Shown here: positions 14,097-22,315 of the stretch, piece by piece | How the letters are laid out: each line of letters opens with the position of its first letter | Position numbering within the stretch: position 1 is the first letter of the stretch | The notes under the pieces: generated by a model | The model's input: the letters and a program-made list of their open reading frames with translations, nothing else | The model's database searches: none | What the model was told of the DNA's origin: nothing | Source of the DNA: SZUA-35 sp037969565 | GTDB lineage: Bacteria > Actinomycetota > Acidimicrobiia > Acidimicrobiales > SZUA-35 | Assembly: GCA_037969565.1 (NCBI GenBank) | Contig: JBBKXQ010000044.1 | Span: 1 to 33,418 of the forward strand | Length of the DNA stretch: 33,418 nucleotides | Direction of reading: 5' to 3' | Position numbers and translations under genes: made by a program

Positions 14097-15917
14097 TCAC
14101 AGTCCCGATTGGACCCCTTGCGATGCGCTGACGAGTCGGTGAAGTGAGCGATTGTCGATGTCGTCAGCAAGGAGTGCGGCCGCCGGGCCCGCACCGACGT
14201 GTCCGAGCGCGGCCCGATGAAGCAGCGAGCGCACGTTGAATTCTTTCATTCCTGTTCTCGACGCCAGCTCGTGGAGGGTGTTGGCCCAGCGTTCGGTGTC
14301 GGCGTGTCGATGGCGAAGGCCGAGCCGACACTGGGTGTCGAGGATGTATCCGTCGAGCCACACGTAGGGGTCGGCGAACCGATTGCTGCGGGCGCGAGCA
14401 TCGGCGAGGAGCTCGAAGGCGAGGGCGGTCTCGCCCTTCGCTTCGGCTACCAGAGCCAGGCCCCGAGCCGACATCCCCTCCCAACAGGGATCACCCAGTT
14501 GGCAGGCTCGGGCGAACGCCTGGCCGAGTATCTCCGAAGCTCCCGATGCGTTCCCGCAGGCCAACTGCGCTTCCCCGCTCAGGGCTTGGGGCCACGGCAG
14601 GATCGCCAGCCAGTGCTCGCTTTCGGCGAGAGCAATCGAGGCGTCGAGTTGTTCCGATGCCATCGCGAAGTCGCCCCGCAAGAGGCTGATCCGCCCCAAC
14701 ACCGACAACCCGAAGACCTTCCGTCTCGGCTCGTCGGCGATGTCCGACCATTTGTTGGCCTCCTCGAGAAATTCGACTGCCTTGGCGTAGTTGCCACGGT
14801 CACTCTCGACCGAACCGAGGTAGGTCATTGCCTTCGCCGTGATCGATGGCGACCCGTCGGCGAATTCGAGGGCATCGGAAAGCCACGTTCCAGCACGGTC
14901 GTAGCGGGCCCGGAGAAAGTCCACGTAGCCCAGCTCAGCCCGAGCGTGTGCAACCGCCGAGCGGTCACCTCCGGCGAGAGCGATCGAATCGGCCTCGTGG
15001 AGAGCGGCCACACCCTCCTCGTCGAGACCACGCAGTGAGTGGATGAGCGCCTCGGCCAATACGACGCGCGAGCGCACTCGCAGAGCCGTGTCGACGGAGC
15101 CGTCGGCCAGCCTCACGGCGGTCCGCAGTGACTGGACGCCGGCCTCGATTGCTCCTGCGGCGACCGCCGCCGATCCCGCCTCCACGATGGCCTCGACCGA
15201 CGCCCGATTTGCCACCACTTCGCCGTCGTCCCTCCGCTCCCTCATTGCCGCACGGATGGCCGGCCCAGGCGCCATCCCGAGTTCACTGAGGAGCAAGTCG
15301 GTACATGCGGCGAACTGCCGCTCGGCCCCGACATCGTCTCCGGCGAGGCGATACAACCGAATCAGCAACGCTTGATGATTCTCGTCAAGCGGACTCATCA
15401 CCGCCGCTCGGATGGCGTAGTCGAGGGCCCGGTCCCTCTCGCCGCGCGACATCGACCCGACCGCAGCCTCGTGGAGGATCGCCTCCGACGCGGCGGCCAG
15501 GTGACGTTGTTCGGACAACAACCACGATTCGAACGCCGGCGCGCCCTGGATGGTGATGCCATCGAGGAGGTCGGCTCCCAAGCCGGGCAGACCGACCGCT
15601 TCGGTCCAGGAGCCCCGCATCAGGACGGCAACGTCGATGACCGAACCGGTCGGGAGTTGCAGACCGACCGGGTCACCCTCGAGAGTCCCGCTCTCCCCGA
15701 GGCACCGGCGGATCTCCGACAAGTTCCATCGAAGTGCCCTGAGCGGATCGTCGGCCTCGGCAAACAACAGCGAGGCAAGCTGAGTTCGAGTCGGTCGGCG
15801 CTCGCTCAGGATGAGAAAGGCCAATAGTGCCCAGCTCTTGCGACTACGAAACTGATAAACGTCTCCTGACGCGTCCTCAATTCGTGGGCGACCGAGAAGT
15901 TGGACCGTGAGGCTCAT
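14097..15917 (-). CDS. BTAD/AfsR-SARP-family transcriptional regulator with TPR-like C-terminus
   Basis: The protein has 606 residues. Residues 1-95 form an OmpR-type winged helix (S-L-T-V-Q-L-L-G-R-P-R-I, then R-S-R-K-S-W-A-L-L-A-F-L and A-L-R-W-N-L-S-E-I-R). Residues 100-245 are a bacterial transcriptional activation domain with R-A-A-V-M-S-P-L-D-E-N-H-Q-A-L-L-I-R-L-Y-R-L-A-G-D. The remaining 350 residues are Ala/Leu-rich paired helices (TPR-like), used to bind a signal or partner. There is no NB-ARC ATPase. AfsR/SARP proteins activate secondary metabolism or developmental genes in actinobacteria; the targets here cannot be read. The gene is alone on its strand, beginning 44 bp after the stop of the SDR gene. 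Confidence 0.9.
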   Translation of the reverse strand: MSLTVQLLGRPRIEDASGDVYQFRSRKSWALLAFLILSERRPTRTQLASLLFAEADDPLRALRWNLSEIRRCLGESGTLEGDPVGLQLPTGSVIDVAVLMRGSWTEAVGLPGLGADLLDGITIQGAPAFESWLLSEQRHLAAASEAILHEAAVGSMSRGERDRALDYAIRAAVMSPLDENHQALLIRLYRLAGDDVGAERQFAACTDLLLSELGMAPGPAIRAAMRERRDDGEVVANRASVEAIVEAGSAAVAAGAIEAGVQSLRTAVRLADGSVDTALRVRSRVVLAEALIHSLRGLDEEGVAALHEADSIALAGGDRSAVAHARAELGYVDFLRARYDRAGTWLSDALEFADGSPSITAKAMTYLGSVESDRGNYAKAVEFLEEANKWSDIADEPRRKVFGLSVLGRISLLRGDFAMASEQLDASIALAESEHWLAILPWPQALSGEAQLACGNASGASEILGQAFARACQLGDPCWEGMSARGLALVAEAKGETALAFELLADARARSNRFADPYVWLDGYILDTQCRLGLRHRHADTERWANTLHELASRTGMKEFNVRSLLHRAALGHVGAGPAAALLADDIDNRSLHRLVSASQGVQSGL

Positions 15918-15961
15918 CGTGACCGGAATGGTGCCACGTCTGCGGCTCCCTCGTCCTTGTG

Positions 15962-17422
15962 TCAGACGATCGACTTCTCGGCGGTGTCAGCCAGTATTCG
16001 GGCCAGCTGCTTCCAAATGATCTTGTGTACTGGCAACAGCACCCACCAGTAGGCCCGACCGAAAATCCGCCGGGGATGGAATCGAGCGAGTTGGCGCAGG
16101 CGGGTTCTGCCGTCGCCGAGATCGGTGATACGCCACTCGAGCCAAGCATCGCCGGGAACCTTCATCTCCGCTCTCAGTCGAATCAAGTTCGGTGGCTCGT
16201 GGGCCTCCACCCGGAAGAAATCCAGCGCGTCGCCCACTCGCAGGTCGTCGGGATGTCGCCGGCCCCGTCGCATGCCAACGCCACCGATCACCTTGTCCAG
16301 CCACCCACGCAAGGTCCACAACGAATTGATGGCGTACCAACCGCGGGCGCCACCGATTCCTGCGACGGCCGCAAACAGCGCCTCAGGGGTGGCGGTCGAA
16401 TCGATCTCCTGAACGTTCTCGTAGATCGTCCCGCCCGACCAGTCAGGATCTTGGGGCATCGGTGCGGCCGACGACTTGCCCCTCGCACTGTCCATCCAAC
16501 TGGTCTTCATCTCGAGATCACCGATGACAGCCAGCGCTCGCTCGATCGCTTGGTCGAGGGTGTACGGCTCGTGGTCGACGAACCGACGGATGTCCCGATC
16601 GGGATGCACCACGACGTCGTTGATCAAACTCTCGACCAATGGGCGGGCGAGGCCATAGGGCAGCGGAGTCACCAAATTGATCCAATGGGACGACAACCGA
16701 GGAGTGAGGAACGGCACGGGGATGATGAGCCGCCGACGCAGGCCGGCCACCGCTGCGTAGTGATCCATCATGTCCCGATAGGTCAACACGTCTGGGCCCC
16801 CGACTTCGAGGATCTCGCCCGCGGTATCGGGCTTGTCCACGACTGCCACCAGGTAGTGGAGGATGTCGGCGATGGCGATCGGCTGCACTCGGGTCGAGGT
16901 GACCCAACGGGGACAGATCATGGCCGGTAGCACTTCGTCGAGGTGGCGGAGCATCTCGAACGATGCGCTGCCCGAACCGATGATGACGGCCGCCCGCAAT
17001 TCGGTGACCTGCACCGGGCCCGAGGCCAACACCCGACCAACCTCGTGCCGGCTCGAGAGATGGGTCGAGAGATTGTCGGAATCCTCGCCGAGCCCGCCGA
17101 GATAAATGATGCGGCCCACGCCGGCCATCTCGGCCGCCAGCCGTGTGTTTTCAGCTCCGGCTCGATCGGTCTCCTCGAAATCATCGGCCTGGCCCATTGC
17201 GTGCACCAAGTAATAGATCGCTTCCATGTCCTTCAAGGCGACGTCGAGAGACTCTCGGTCCAGGACGTCGGCCTTCATCACGTCGACGTCAGATCGCCAG
17301 TCGACGTTGCCGAGTCGGTCCGGGTTGCGAGCGAGACAACGAACGTCATGGCCGGCGGCGAGTAGTTCCGGAACGAGGCGCCCTCCGATGTAGCCGGTCG
17401 AGCCGATGACGGCAATCCTCAC
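15962..17422 (-). CDS. SDR-family NAD(P)-binding protein with DUF2867 C-terminus
   Basis: The protein has 486 residues with a GTG start. The N-terminus I-A-V-I-G-S-T-G-Y-I-G-G is the atypical-SDR dinucleotide-binding loop (G7, G10, G13). Residues 1-300 follow the NmrA-like or complex I-associated SDR layout, with Y-Y-L-V-H-A-M-G and the later G-G-P-D-V-L-T-Y motif. Residues 320-486 match DUF2867, an SRPBCC-like domain ending in H-K-I-I-W-K. Fusions of this kind are common in actinobacteria, with unknown substrate. The start overlaps the stop of the SRPBCC gene (GTGA), so the two are coupled and may act on the same small hydrophobic molecule. Confidence 0.9.
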   Translation of the reverse strand: MRIAVIGSTGYIGGRLVPELLAAGHDVRCLARNPDRLGNVDWRSDVDVMKADVLDRESLDVALKDMEAIYYLVHAMGQADDFEETDRAGAENTRLAAEMAGVGRIIYLGGLGEDSDNLSTHLSSRHEVGRVLASGPVQVTELRAAVIIGSGSASFEMLRHLDEVLPAMICPRWVTSTRVQPIAIADILHYLVAVVDKPDTAGEILEVGGPDVLTYRDMMDHYAAVAGLRRRLIIPVPFLTPRLSSHWINLVTPLPYGLARPLVESLINDVVVHPDRDIRRFVDHEPYTLDQAIERALAVIGDLEMKTSWMDSARGKSSAAPMPQDPDWSGGTIYENVQEIDSTATPEALFAAVAGIGGARGWYAINSLWTLRGWLDKVIGGVGMRRGRRHPDDLRVGDALDFFRVEAHEPPNLIRLRAEMKVPGDAWLEWRITDLGDGRTRLRQLARFHPRRIFGRAYWWVLLPVHKIIWKQLARILADTAEKSIV

Positions 17423-17814
17423 GCGTTGGCCTTCTCACTAGTGGTGGCGAGAGCGTCGAGACGACGCAAGGCCAGCTGACAAACTGCGATGTAGGGAGCA
17501 AACAACCAGGGCACACCGAAACCCACACAACAGCGGTCAGCGCCGCGACGCTCGACGCGATGTTCCGTGGCTTCCAATCCGGCGACCTCCCACGACCATC
17601 CGACGTTCGACTCGAAGCCGGTGATTTTGAAGCCGAGCCGGAGCCCGAGCACCGTGGTCAGCGTGCCCGTGGAGCCCTTCTTCAAGCGCTCACCGTCCAG
17701 ATCAACGCTTCGCACCGATGGCCCCCAAGCCGGCCAGAATTCAATTTGCGTGAGCAAGTCCCAGAGTGCTTCCGCCGGGGCGTCGATATCTCGGCTGATC
17801 CACAACTTCTTCAC
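17419..17814 (-). CDS. SRPBCC-family protein
   Basis: The protein has 131 residues with a GTG start. It begins K-L-W-I-S-R-D-I-D-A-P-A-E-A-L-W-D-L-L-T and continues with W-P-A-W-G-P-S-V and a strand G-S-T-G-T-L-T-T-V-L-G, the usual N-terminal part of polyketide cyclase/START-like (SRPBCC) ligand-binding folds. It ends with a helix R-R-L-D-A-L. The fold binds hydrophobic ligands. It overlaps the SDR-DUF2867 gene by four bases. The gene just upstream on the strand is the permease, about 105 bp away. Confidence 0.85.
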   Translation of the reverse strand: MKKLWISRDIDAPAEALWDLLTQIEFWPAWGPSVRSVDLDGERLKKGSTGTLTTVLGLRLGFKITGFESNVGWSWEVAGLEATEHRVERRGADRCCVGFGVPWLFAPYIAVCQLALRRLDALATTSEKANA

Positions 17815-17919
17815 CCGAGCACCCTAATCGGCCTGCCCTGGAGGAGGCCGACTCGGGAAAGCTCGGGCTGTTCGACTCTGTGTTTGACGATCAGTTCGGC
17901 GCTGTTCGGTCGAGTCGGA

Positions 17920-18855
17920 CTAACGGGCAACGGTTTGGGCGAGCAGCCCGCCGATGGTTGCGACGGCGAAGACGTATCCGAACAAAATCATGATGAGCCG
18001 AGTTCTGGCGAGTCGGCTGAGAATGATGAACTCAGGAACGTTGGCCCCTGCTCCGGCAATGGTGAGCGCCACGATCGCTCCGGTTCCGATTCCCGCGGTG
18101 CGCAGTGAGTCAGCGATCGGAACGAACAATTCGGTGTTGAAGTAGAGCGGGGTTCCGAGCGCGGCCGCGATCGGGATTGCGGCCAGACTGTTGTCACCCG
18201 TCACCCGAGCTGCCATTTCCGGTGATACGAACGTCTCGATCGCCAATCCGACCCCGACACCGACCACCAGTAGCGGACCGAATGATCGAAGCAGCACAGC
18301 AGCGTTTCGGGCCGCAGCGGACGACTCGATCGCCAGCCCACGCCACAGCAACTCTGGAGCCTCGTCGCCGTTGCCCACCTCGTTCGGCGGCAATGCTTTC
18401 GATGCTCCCGTTGTGACCGCGATTGGAGCGGTCGGTGTCGGGAGTGGTTTGAGGTGGCGGCTGATCCCGACGCGTTCTGCGATCAGAGCGAGCGTCATCG
18501 CAGCGCTGAATGCAACCGCCACATACACGAGAGCGACTTTGATGCTGACGATCAGAATGAGCGCACCGAACAAGACCGGATCGAGAACAGGTGCCGCCAC
18601 GATGAACGCGACATAGCCCGCAGGCGGTACGTCGGCTCGACGCAAGCCGATCAGTAATGGCACCGCGGAATAGGTGCAGAACGGGGTGACGAAGCCGACA
18701 GCCACGCCCTTGAGAGCAGCAACGACCGGTGAGCCGCCCATCCAAACCCGGAGTCGTTCCGGGCCGGCGCACCGCTGGATCAGTTCAACGGAAAACGACA
18801 CTCCGAAGAACAGCAAGACCAACTCGACCAGCAAGAGTGCCGACGACGCGATCAC
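17920..18855 (-). CDS. ArsP-type permease (PF03773/DUF318)
   Basis: I prefer the GTG at 18855, which gives a GTGA overlap with the ArsR stop and a start directly at the first membrane helix; a longer ORF from an ATG at 18918 would overlap the regulator by 67 bp. The 311-residue protein has about eight membrane segments. The signature P-F-C-T-Y-S-A-V-P-L (here C-T-Y-S where classical members have C-S-C-G), L-R-R-A-D-V-P-P and A-A-P-V-L-D-P-V identify the family; some members export organoarsenicals. The second motif begins again near F-G-P-L-L-V-V-G. The Cys-to-Tyr change in the first motif argues against classical As(III)-thiol transport, so the substrate is uncertain. It is controlled with, and by, the ArsR repressor. 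Confidence 0.88.
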   Translation of the reverse strand: MIASSALLLVELVLLFFGVSFSVELIQRCAGPERLRVWMGGSPVVAALKGVAVGFVTPFCTYSAVPLLIGLRRADVPPAGYVAFIVAAPVLDPVLFGALILIVSIKVALVYVAVAFSAAMTLALIAERVGISRHLKPLPTPTAPIAVTTGASKALPPNEVGNGDEAPELLWRGLAIESSAAARNAAVLLRSFGPLLVVGVGVGLAIETFVSPEMAARVTGDNSLAAIPIAAALGTPLYFNTELFVPIADSLRTAGIGTGAIVALTIAGAGANVPEFIILSRLARTRLIMILFGYVFAVATIGGLLAQTVAR

Positions 18856-19169
18856 CGCCGCCGCCCGCCCGCAACGCCCATGATTTCCGCCGCTGCTCGT
18901 GGTAGGTCCGACATGCACTTGCGGTTCACGGTCACGAGTGATCGCACCCCGTCCTGTTCGACGAAAACGAAGCCGCTGTCGGCAAGCACCTGAAGGTGAC
19001 GCGACACCGTCGACTGACTCTTCTCCACGACCTCGACGATCTCACCCACCGTCATCGCTTTTCCCGACAGAGCGACGAGGTTGAGAATTCGCACTCGAGT
19101 CGGTTCCGAGAGGCATCGGAACCATTTCGCGTACTCGCTCGACCGCTTCTCATCCAACCGTTTCATCAT
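18852..19169 (-). CDS. ArsR-family winged-helix repressor
   Basis: The protein has 105 residues. The fold is typical: C-L-S-E-P-T-R-V-R-I-L-N-L-V, then the recognition helix S-Q-S-T-V-S-R-H-L-Q-V-L, and the wing V-E-Q-D-G-V-R-S-L. One Cys is in the N-terminal helix (W-F-R-C) and another in K-C-M-S-D-L-P near the C-terminal helix, the position used by several actinobacterial ArsR proteins that sense thiophilic metals. No CxC metal box is present. The gene leads the permease gene with a 4-bp overlap. An inverted repeat (19166-19193) overlaps its ATG, strongly suggesting autorepression; the sensed ligand is not readable. A second ATG lies one codon inside the start. Confidence 0.9.
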   Translation of the reverse strand: MMKRLDEKRSSEYAKWFRCLSEPTRVRILNLVALSGKAMTVGEIVEVVEKSQSTVSRHLQVLADSGFVFVEQDGVRSLVTVNRKCMSDLPRAAAEIMGVAGGRRR

Positions 19170-19203
19170 TCATCGACGATAAACGATGAATGACGACCTG
19201 CAA
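19166..19203 (-). promoter_or_regulatory. ArsR operator and probable leaderless promoter
   Basis: TCATTCATCG (19166-19175) and CGATGAATGA (19184-19193) are perfect 10-bp inverted arms with an 8-bp spacer; the arms include the ATG of the ArsR gene. On the minus strand a minus-10-like TATCGT (19176-19181) lies 6 nt before the ATG at 19169, with a weak minus-35-like TTGCAG (19198-19203) 16 bp upstream. This places a predicted start site at the ATG, i.e. a leaderless transcript, with the operator over the promoter and the start. Confidence 0.7.
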
Positions 19204-19290
19204 CTGGCTGCCAACACCGGTTCCACCGAGCGACGCCGCACAGCCCCCATCTGGTGGGCACCCCAATTGTTGGGCGGATACTGTCGCGAC

Positions 19291-19662
19291 GTGAGCGACG
19301 CAACCATCGACTACATCGAATTGCCTGCCGGGGAACTATCGGCAACCAAGGCGTTCTATGCCCAGCTATTCGGGTGGAGCTGGGTGGATTACGGCCCGAC
19401 CTATTCTGCATCTCAGACCGGGTCCATCGAGATCGCGCTGAACGCAGCAGCCACTCCCCTGCCGGCTCACGAACCAGGAGCTGAAAACGCCGTCGGTCCC
19501 CTGCTCTTGTTCAGCACAGCCGACCTGGAAGCGGTCGAGTCAGCCGTCCGGGCTGCGGGCGGCCACATCGTCTCGTCCATCTACCCCTACCCCGGGGGTC
19601 GCAGATTCCACTTTGCCGATCCGAGCGGCAACGTCCTGGGCGTCTATCAATCGGCGCCCTGA
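19291..19662 (+). CDS. VOC-family (glyoxalase-like) protein
   Basis: With a GTG start at 19291 the protein has 123 residues: D-A-T-I-D-Y-I-E-L-P ... A-F-Y-A-Q-L-F-G-W-S-W ... F-H-F-A-D-P-S-G-N-V-L-G-V-Y, the beta-alpha-beta-beta-beta pattern of vicinal-oxygen-chelate proteins. An in-frame ATG at 19186 would add 35 low-quality residues; GATACT eight bases before the GTG supports a leaderless start at 19291. VOC proteins bind a metal and act on small molecules (glyoxalase, antibiotic resistance); the reaction is unknown. It lies opposite the ArsR gene, and the ArsR operator is about 100 bp upstream, so co-regulation is possible but not certain. Confidence 0.85.
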   Translation: MSDATIDYIELPAGELSATKAFYAQLFGWSWVDYGPTYSASQTGSIEIALNAAATPLPAHEPGAENAVGPLLLFSTADLEAVESAVRAAGGHIVSSIYPYPGGRRFHFADPSGNVLGVYQSAP

Positions 19663-19678
19663 CGGCGGCAGCCAGCCA

Positions 19679-19695
19679 ACGGCTGCGCCAGCCGT
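19679..19695. terminator. Hairpin between convergent genes
   Basis: ACGGCTG and CAGCCGT form a 7-bp stem around a CGC loop, just past the VOC stop (19662) and before the end of the metallophosphoesterase gene (19752). It is a plausible shared terminator without a T-run. Confidence 0.5.
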
Positions 19696-19751
19696 GCACA
19701 TCCATCAAGAACTGGACGTCGCCATCGCCATCGCCACCGTGTCGGGTCCCC

Positions 19752-21671
19752 TCACGGGCCACAGGGGGTCGAACCGATCGAGAAGCTGTCGACCGTGCCT
19801 TCGGACAGCGAGCGGAATTGGAACGTCAGCTGCGTTGCGCAGGCCTCGGCGATCAGCGCACCATGGTCGGCGTTGTAGAAGAACTGACTGTCCGGATCCA
19901 TGACCTCGGCAGGTCCGTAGAGCCGAGCTCCACCCAAACCCACCACAAAGTATGGAATCCCATCTTTGAGGAGGCGTTCGTAGTTGTGCTCGTGCCCGTT
20001 CATCACCGCATCGGCACCCCACTCGGCGAAGGGCCAGGCAAGGTCGGGTTCAGGACCGTGTGTGGCGCCCGAGGAGTAGGGCGGATGGTGGAAGTAGACG
20101 ATTTGCCAGGGGGTCGTGGATGCCGCCAACGCTGACTGCAGCCAGCGCCCCTGGGCCGAAGTGCTGGATATCCCGTCGGGTTCGGCGCTGTCGCTGTCGA
20201 CGACGAAGAAGTGAACTGGTCCCTGGATGTAGTCGTAGTAGCGCTCGCTGCCGGAGGTACCGCTGGTGGCAATCCCGCCTCCCGGCAGTGAGAAGTAGTC
20301 GAGGTATTGCTGGATGCCGCCGACCTCGGAGTAGTCGTGATTGCCGATGGCAGGGAAGAAGCGGTTGATCTCACTTCCCGGTCCGAAATTGCCTCCGTAG
20401 GCACCGATGAAGTCGGAGTAGAACTGACCGACGGAACGATCGATCTCGCTGATGTACCGATTGTCTCCAGTGGTGATCACGAAATCCGGGGTAGCACCTG
20501 CAACGAGGCCGGCGACCGCAGCTTCCAGGCTGTTTCCGCTGCCGAAATCGCCGATGGCAGCGAACCGGATCGTGCCATCACCATCGGGGACGACCTGCGG
20601 CTCGACCGTGGCAACCCTGACCGTGGTGCTCGATCGGGCCCCACCATCGTCGGCATCGAGACGCAGTTCGTAGGTGCCAGGGGCCGAGAAGGTTGCCGTC
20701 GTGTTTGCCGCGGTGGGGTCGGCGAATGTGGCCGTACCCGGACCACTTACCTGGCTCCACGAGACCGTCGTGGTTCCGGGAGGATCGGGGAGGCCATCAT
20801 CGGTGACCGTTCCTCGCAAGGTGACGGCCGCAGGAAAGGTGGACGATTCGGCACTGGCCCGCACCGTCGGCGCCCGATTCGCCGTGCTGGACCCGCCAAT
20901 CACGACCTGCAACACGGGCGCCGCCTCAGGGGCCCCATCGAAGGATTCGGCGACCCGCGAGCCCGATCCAGTGACGACGAAGACGAGGCTGTTCCCCGAG
21001 GCCCAATCCGGAAGATCGATGATCTCCTGCACGATCACCGACAGATCGGGAGTCTGCTGGTCGGGCCCAGCCATCCGCTTCTGGGCCCACACCGGCGGCA
21101 GCCAGCCGACCGACGCCGCCGTGCGTATCCGCGATGTCACATCGAACTTGGTGTGGGAGAAGGCCCGAGGATTTGCGTCGAGTTGGCCCTCGATGGTGAA
21201 CGATGCCGCCGAATCCGAGGTCTCATCGGCTTGGAACTGAAGACTCGCCGCCGTCACGGTGGCGCCCGCCGGTATCGACACGTTGCGGAATCGAAGGCCG
21301 ACGACCTGTCGACCTTCGGGAACGCCGTCGACCAGATCGAGGTCGCCACTGCCCCGCCTCACATCGCCCGACTCGTTCTCCTCGGCATCATCGGTGCTGG
21401 CCGAGATTCGGATGGTGAGGCCCAGATCGCTGACGGCATCGTTGACAACGGCGTCGACCGCTTCGTCGACGGGGCCAGTGCCCTCGACGGCCACGGAGTC
21501 GGTAGCCGCGTCGGACACGACCGCAGTCGGTACGGCCGAGGCAGGCTCGAACGGCACGGCTGCTGCGATGCCCAGGACCAGCGCCCATCCGAGCACCCCC
21601 TTGAATCTGGCCCCGCGCTCCGACCAACGGAACGCCAGAATCGGCCGCCTATCCGTCCCTCTCGTCGCCAT
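19752..21671 (-). CDS. Secreted metallophosphoesterase with N-terminal CBM-like and PKD domains
   Basis: The ATG at 21671 has GAGGAGA upstream; the open frame extends further but without a convincing start. The 639-residue protein has an export signal (about 1-50), an all-beta region (about 80-257) resembling CBM/DNRLRE-type modules, a PKD-like domain (about 270-355), then a purple-acid-phosphatase-type catalytic domain: I-G-D-F-G (near 370), T-G-D-N, G-N-H-D (near 444), F-H-H-P-P-Y (near 528) and G-H-E-H-N-Y-E-R (near 560), all metal ligands present. It likely releases phosphate from extracellular esters. Its promoter region is shared with the divergent membrane protein operon 158 bp away. 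No Pho-box is obvious. Confidence 0.92.
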   Translation of the reverse strand: MATRGTDRRPILAFRWSERGARFKGVLGWALVLGIAAAVPFEPASAVPTAVVSDAATDSVAVEGTGPVDEAVDAVVNDAVSDLGLTIRISASTDDAEENESGDVRRGSGDLDLVDGVPEGRQVVGLRFRNVSIPAGATVTAASLQFQADETSDSAASFTIEGQLDANPRAFSHTKFDVTSRIRTAASVGWLPPVWAQKRMAGPDQQTPDLSVIVQEIIDLPDWASGNSLVFVVTGSGSRVAESFDGAPEAAPVLQVVIGGSSTANRAPTVRASAESSTFPAAVTLRGTVTDDGLPDPPGTTTVSWSQVSGPGTATFADPTAANTTATFSAPGTYELRLDADDGGARSSTTVRVATVEPQVVPDGDGTIRFAAIGDFGSGNSLEAAVAGLVAGATPDFVITTGDNRYISEIDRSVGQFYSDFIGAYGGNFGPGSEINRFFPAIGNHDYSEVGGIQQYLDYFSLPGGGIATSGTSGSERYYDYIQGPVHFFVVDSDSAEPDGISSTSAQGRWLQSALAASTTPWQIVYFHHPPYSSGATHGPEPDLAWPFAEWGADAVMNGHEHNYERLLKDGIPYFVVGLGGARLYGPAEVMDPDSQFFYNADHGALIAEACATQLTFQFRSLSEGTVDSFSIGSTPCGP

Positions 21672-21794
21672 CGCCGTCTCCTCGAGTGGATATCTGACCC
21701 TAGAGCAAATCGTTCCGATGAGATAGAGGCCACCGCGAGCAACTCGTAACCGTGCAGCCATTTTTTCGGCGTTCGCCATCGGCCCGATTCCTAC

Positions 21795-21836
21795 TTGCCA
21801 TATTGGAAAGTTCGACCTAACTTTCCAATATGGAAA
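21795..21836 (+). promoter_or_regulatory. Leaderless promoter inside a 15-bp inverted repeat
   Basis: Minus-35 TTGCCA (21795-21800), a 17-bp spacer and minus-10 TAACTT (21818-21823) precede the ATG at 21830 by 6 nt, so the transcript should begin at the start codon. The arms CCATATTGGAAAGTT (21798-21812) and AACTTTCCAATATGG (21819-21833) form a perfect inverted repeat with a 6-bp spacer. The sequence can also be read as two copies of TT-T/G-CCA-N3-TGGAAA centred 27 bp apart (at about 21802 and 21829), covering the minus-35 and the start site. The winged-helix protein encoded in the operon is the obvious candidate binder. Confidence 0.7.
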
Positions 21837-22315
21837 ATACACCGTGGGTGCCACCCTCCGCCGATCAGGCCAGGAGCGATCTCGCCGAATCGGCGGCCAG
21901 CCGCGACGCCTTCGTTGGCGACTTGACGCTGCCCCCCGGTTACAGCTTGATCACCGGATTCGGCAACGCGGCACTCGCCTACGGCGTCGCTCTCGGCAAC
22001 AGCACCTGGCGGTTCGGGTCTGTCGCTTTCATCGTTGGCCTCGCAATCGAAGTGAGCGCGTTGGCGTTCGCTACAAGTCGGTTCCGGGCCCGCAACGGCG
22101 CAGAACTTCGGGGAGTCAACGGGTTCCGTGGCCCACGGTCGACTCGCCTTGTTGTCGCCCTGTTCCTTGCGATTCTGATCCCCTGCATCATCGGCGCCAC
22201 TTGGCTGATGGTTGCGGAGCATCCGGTCTTGTCAGCGCTCGTCGCCCTGTGCGCCGTGCCGGCAACGGCAGTCGCCGACCGGTGGTGGCTCGCTCGCTAC
22301 CGGGTCAGTCAGTGA
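21830..22315 (+). CDS. Membrane protein of unknown family, first gene of an autoregulated operon
   Basis: The protein has 161 residues. After a hydrophilic, proline-containing N-terminus (M-E-N-T-P-W-V-P-P-S-A-D-Q-A-R) there are three or four hydrophobic segments: a weak one near residues 40-55, then F-G-S-V-A-F-I-V-G-L-A-I-E, then V-V-A-L-F-L-A-I-L-I-P and V-L-S-A-L-V-A-L-C-A-V-P. A basic Arg-rich loop (S-R-F-R-A-R-N-G) separates two of them. No catalytic or transport motif stands out. The ATG lies inside an inverted repeat and the stop overlaps the GTG of the next gene (GTGA), so the pair is co-translated. Such membrane protein plus wHTH pairs are found across actinobacteria with unknown role. 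Confidence 0.8.
   Translation: MENTPWVPPSADQARSDLAESAASRDAFVGDLTLPPGYSLITGFGNAALAYGVALGNSTWRFGSVAFIVGLAIEVSALAFATSRFRARNGAELRGVNGFRGPRSTRLVVALFLAILIPCIIGATWLMVAEHPVLSALVALCAVPATAVADRWWLARYRVSQ

Noticed and set aside
18856..18918. Longer permease N-terminus from ATG 18918
   Set aside because: It would overlap the ArsR coding region by 67 bp; the GTG at 18855 gives a standard GTGA junction and starts at the first helix.
19186..19290. VOC protein start at ATG 19186
   Set aside because: The extra 35 residues have no VOC similarity and the ATG is inside the ArsR palindrome; the GTG at 19291 fits the domain start.
20307..21749. Long 480-residue plus-strand frame opposite the metallophosphoesterase
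   Set aside because: It is Arg/Gly-rich antisense shadow of a gene with clear motifs; no domain and no ribosome site.
19752..21854. Metallophosphoesterase start 61 residues upstream, at 21854
   Set aside because: The added region has no signal-peptide or domain pattern, overlaps the inverted repeat and the divergent operon, and the ATG at 21671 has a strong GAGGAGA ribosome site.
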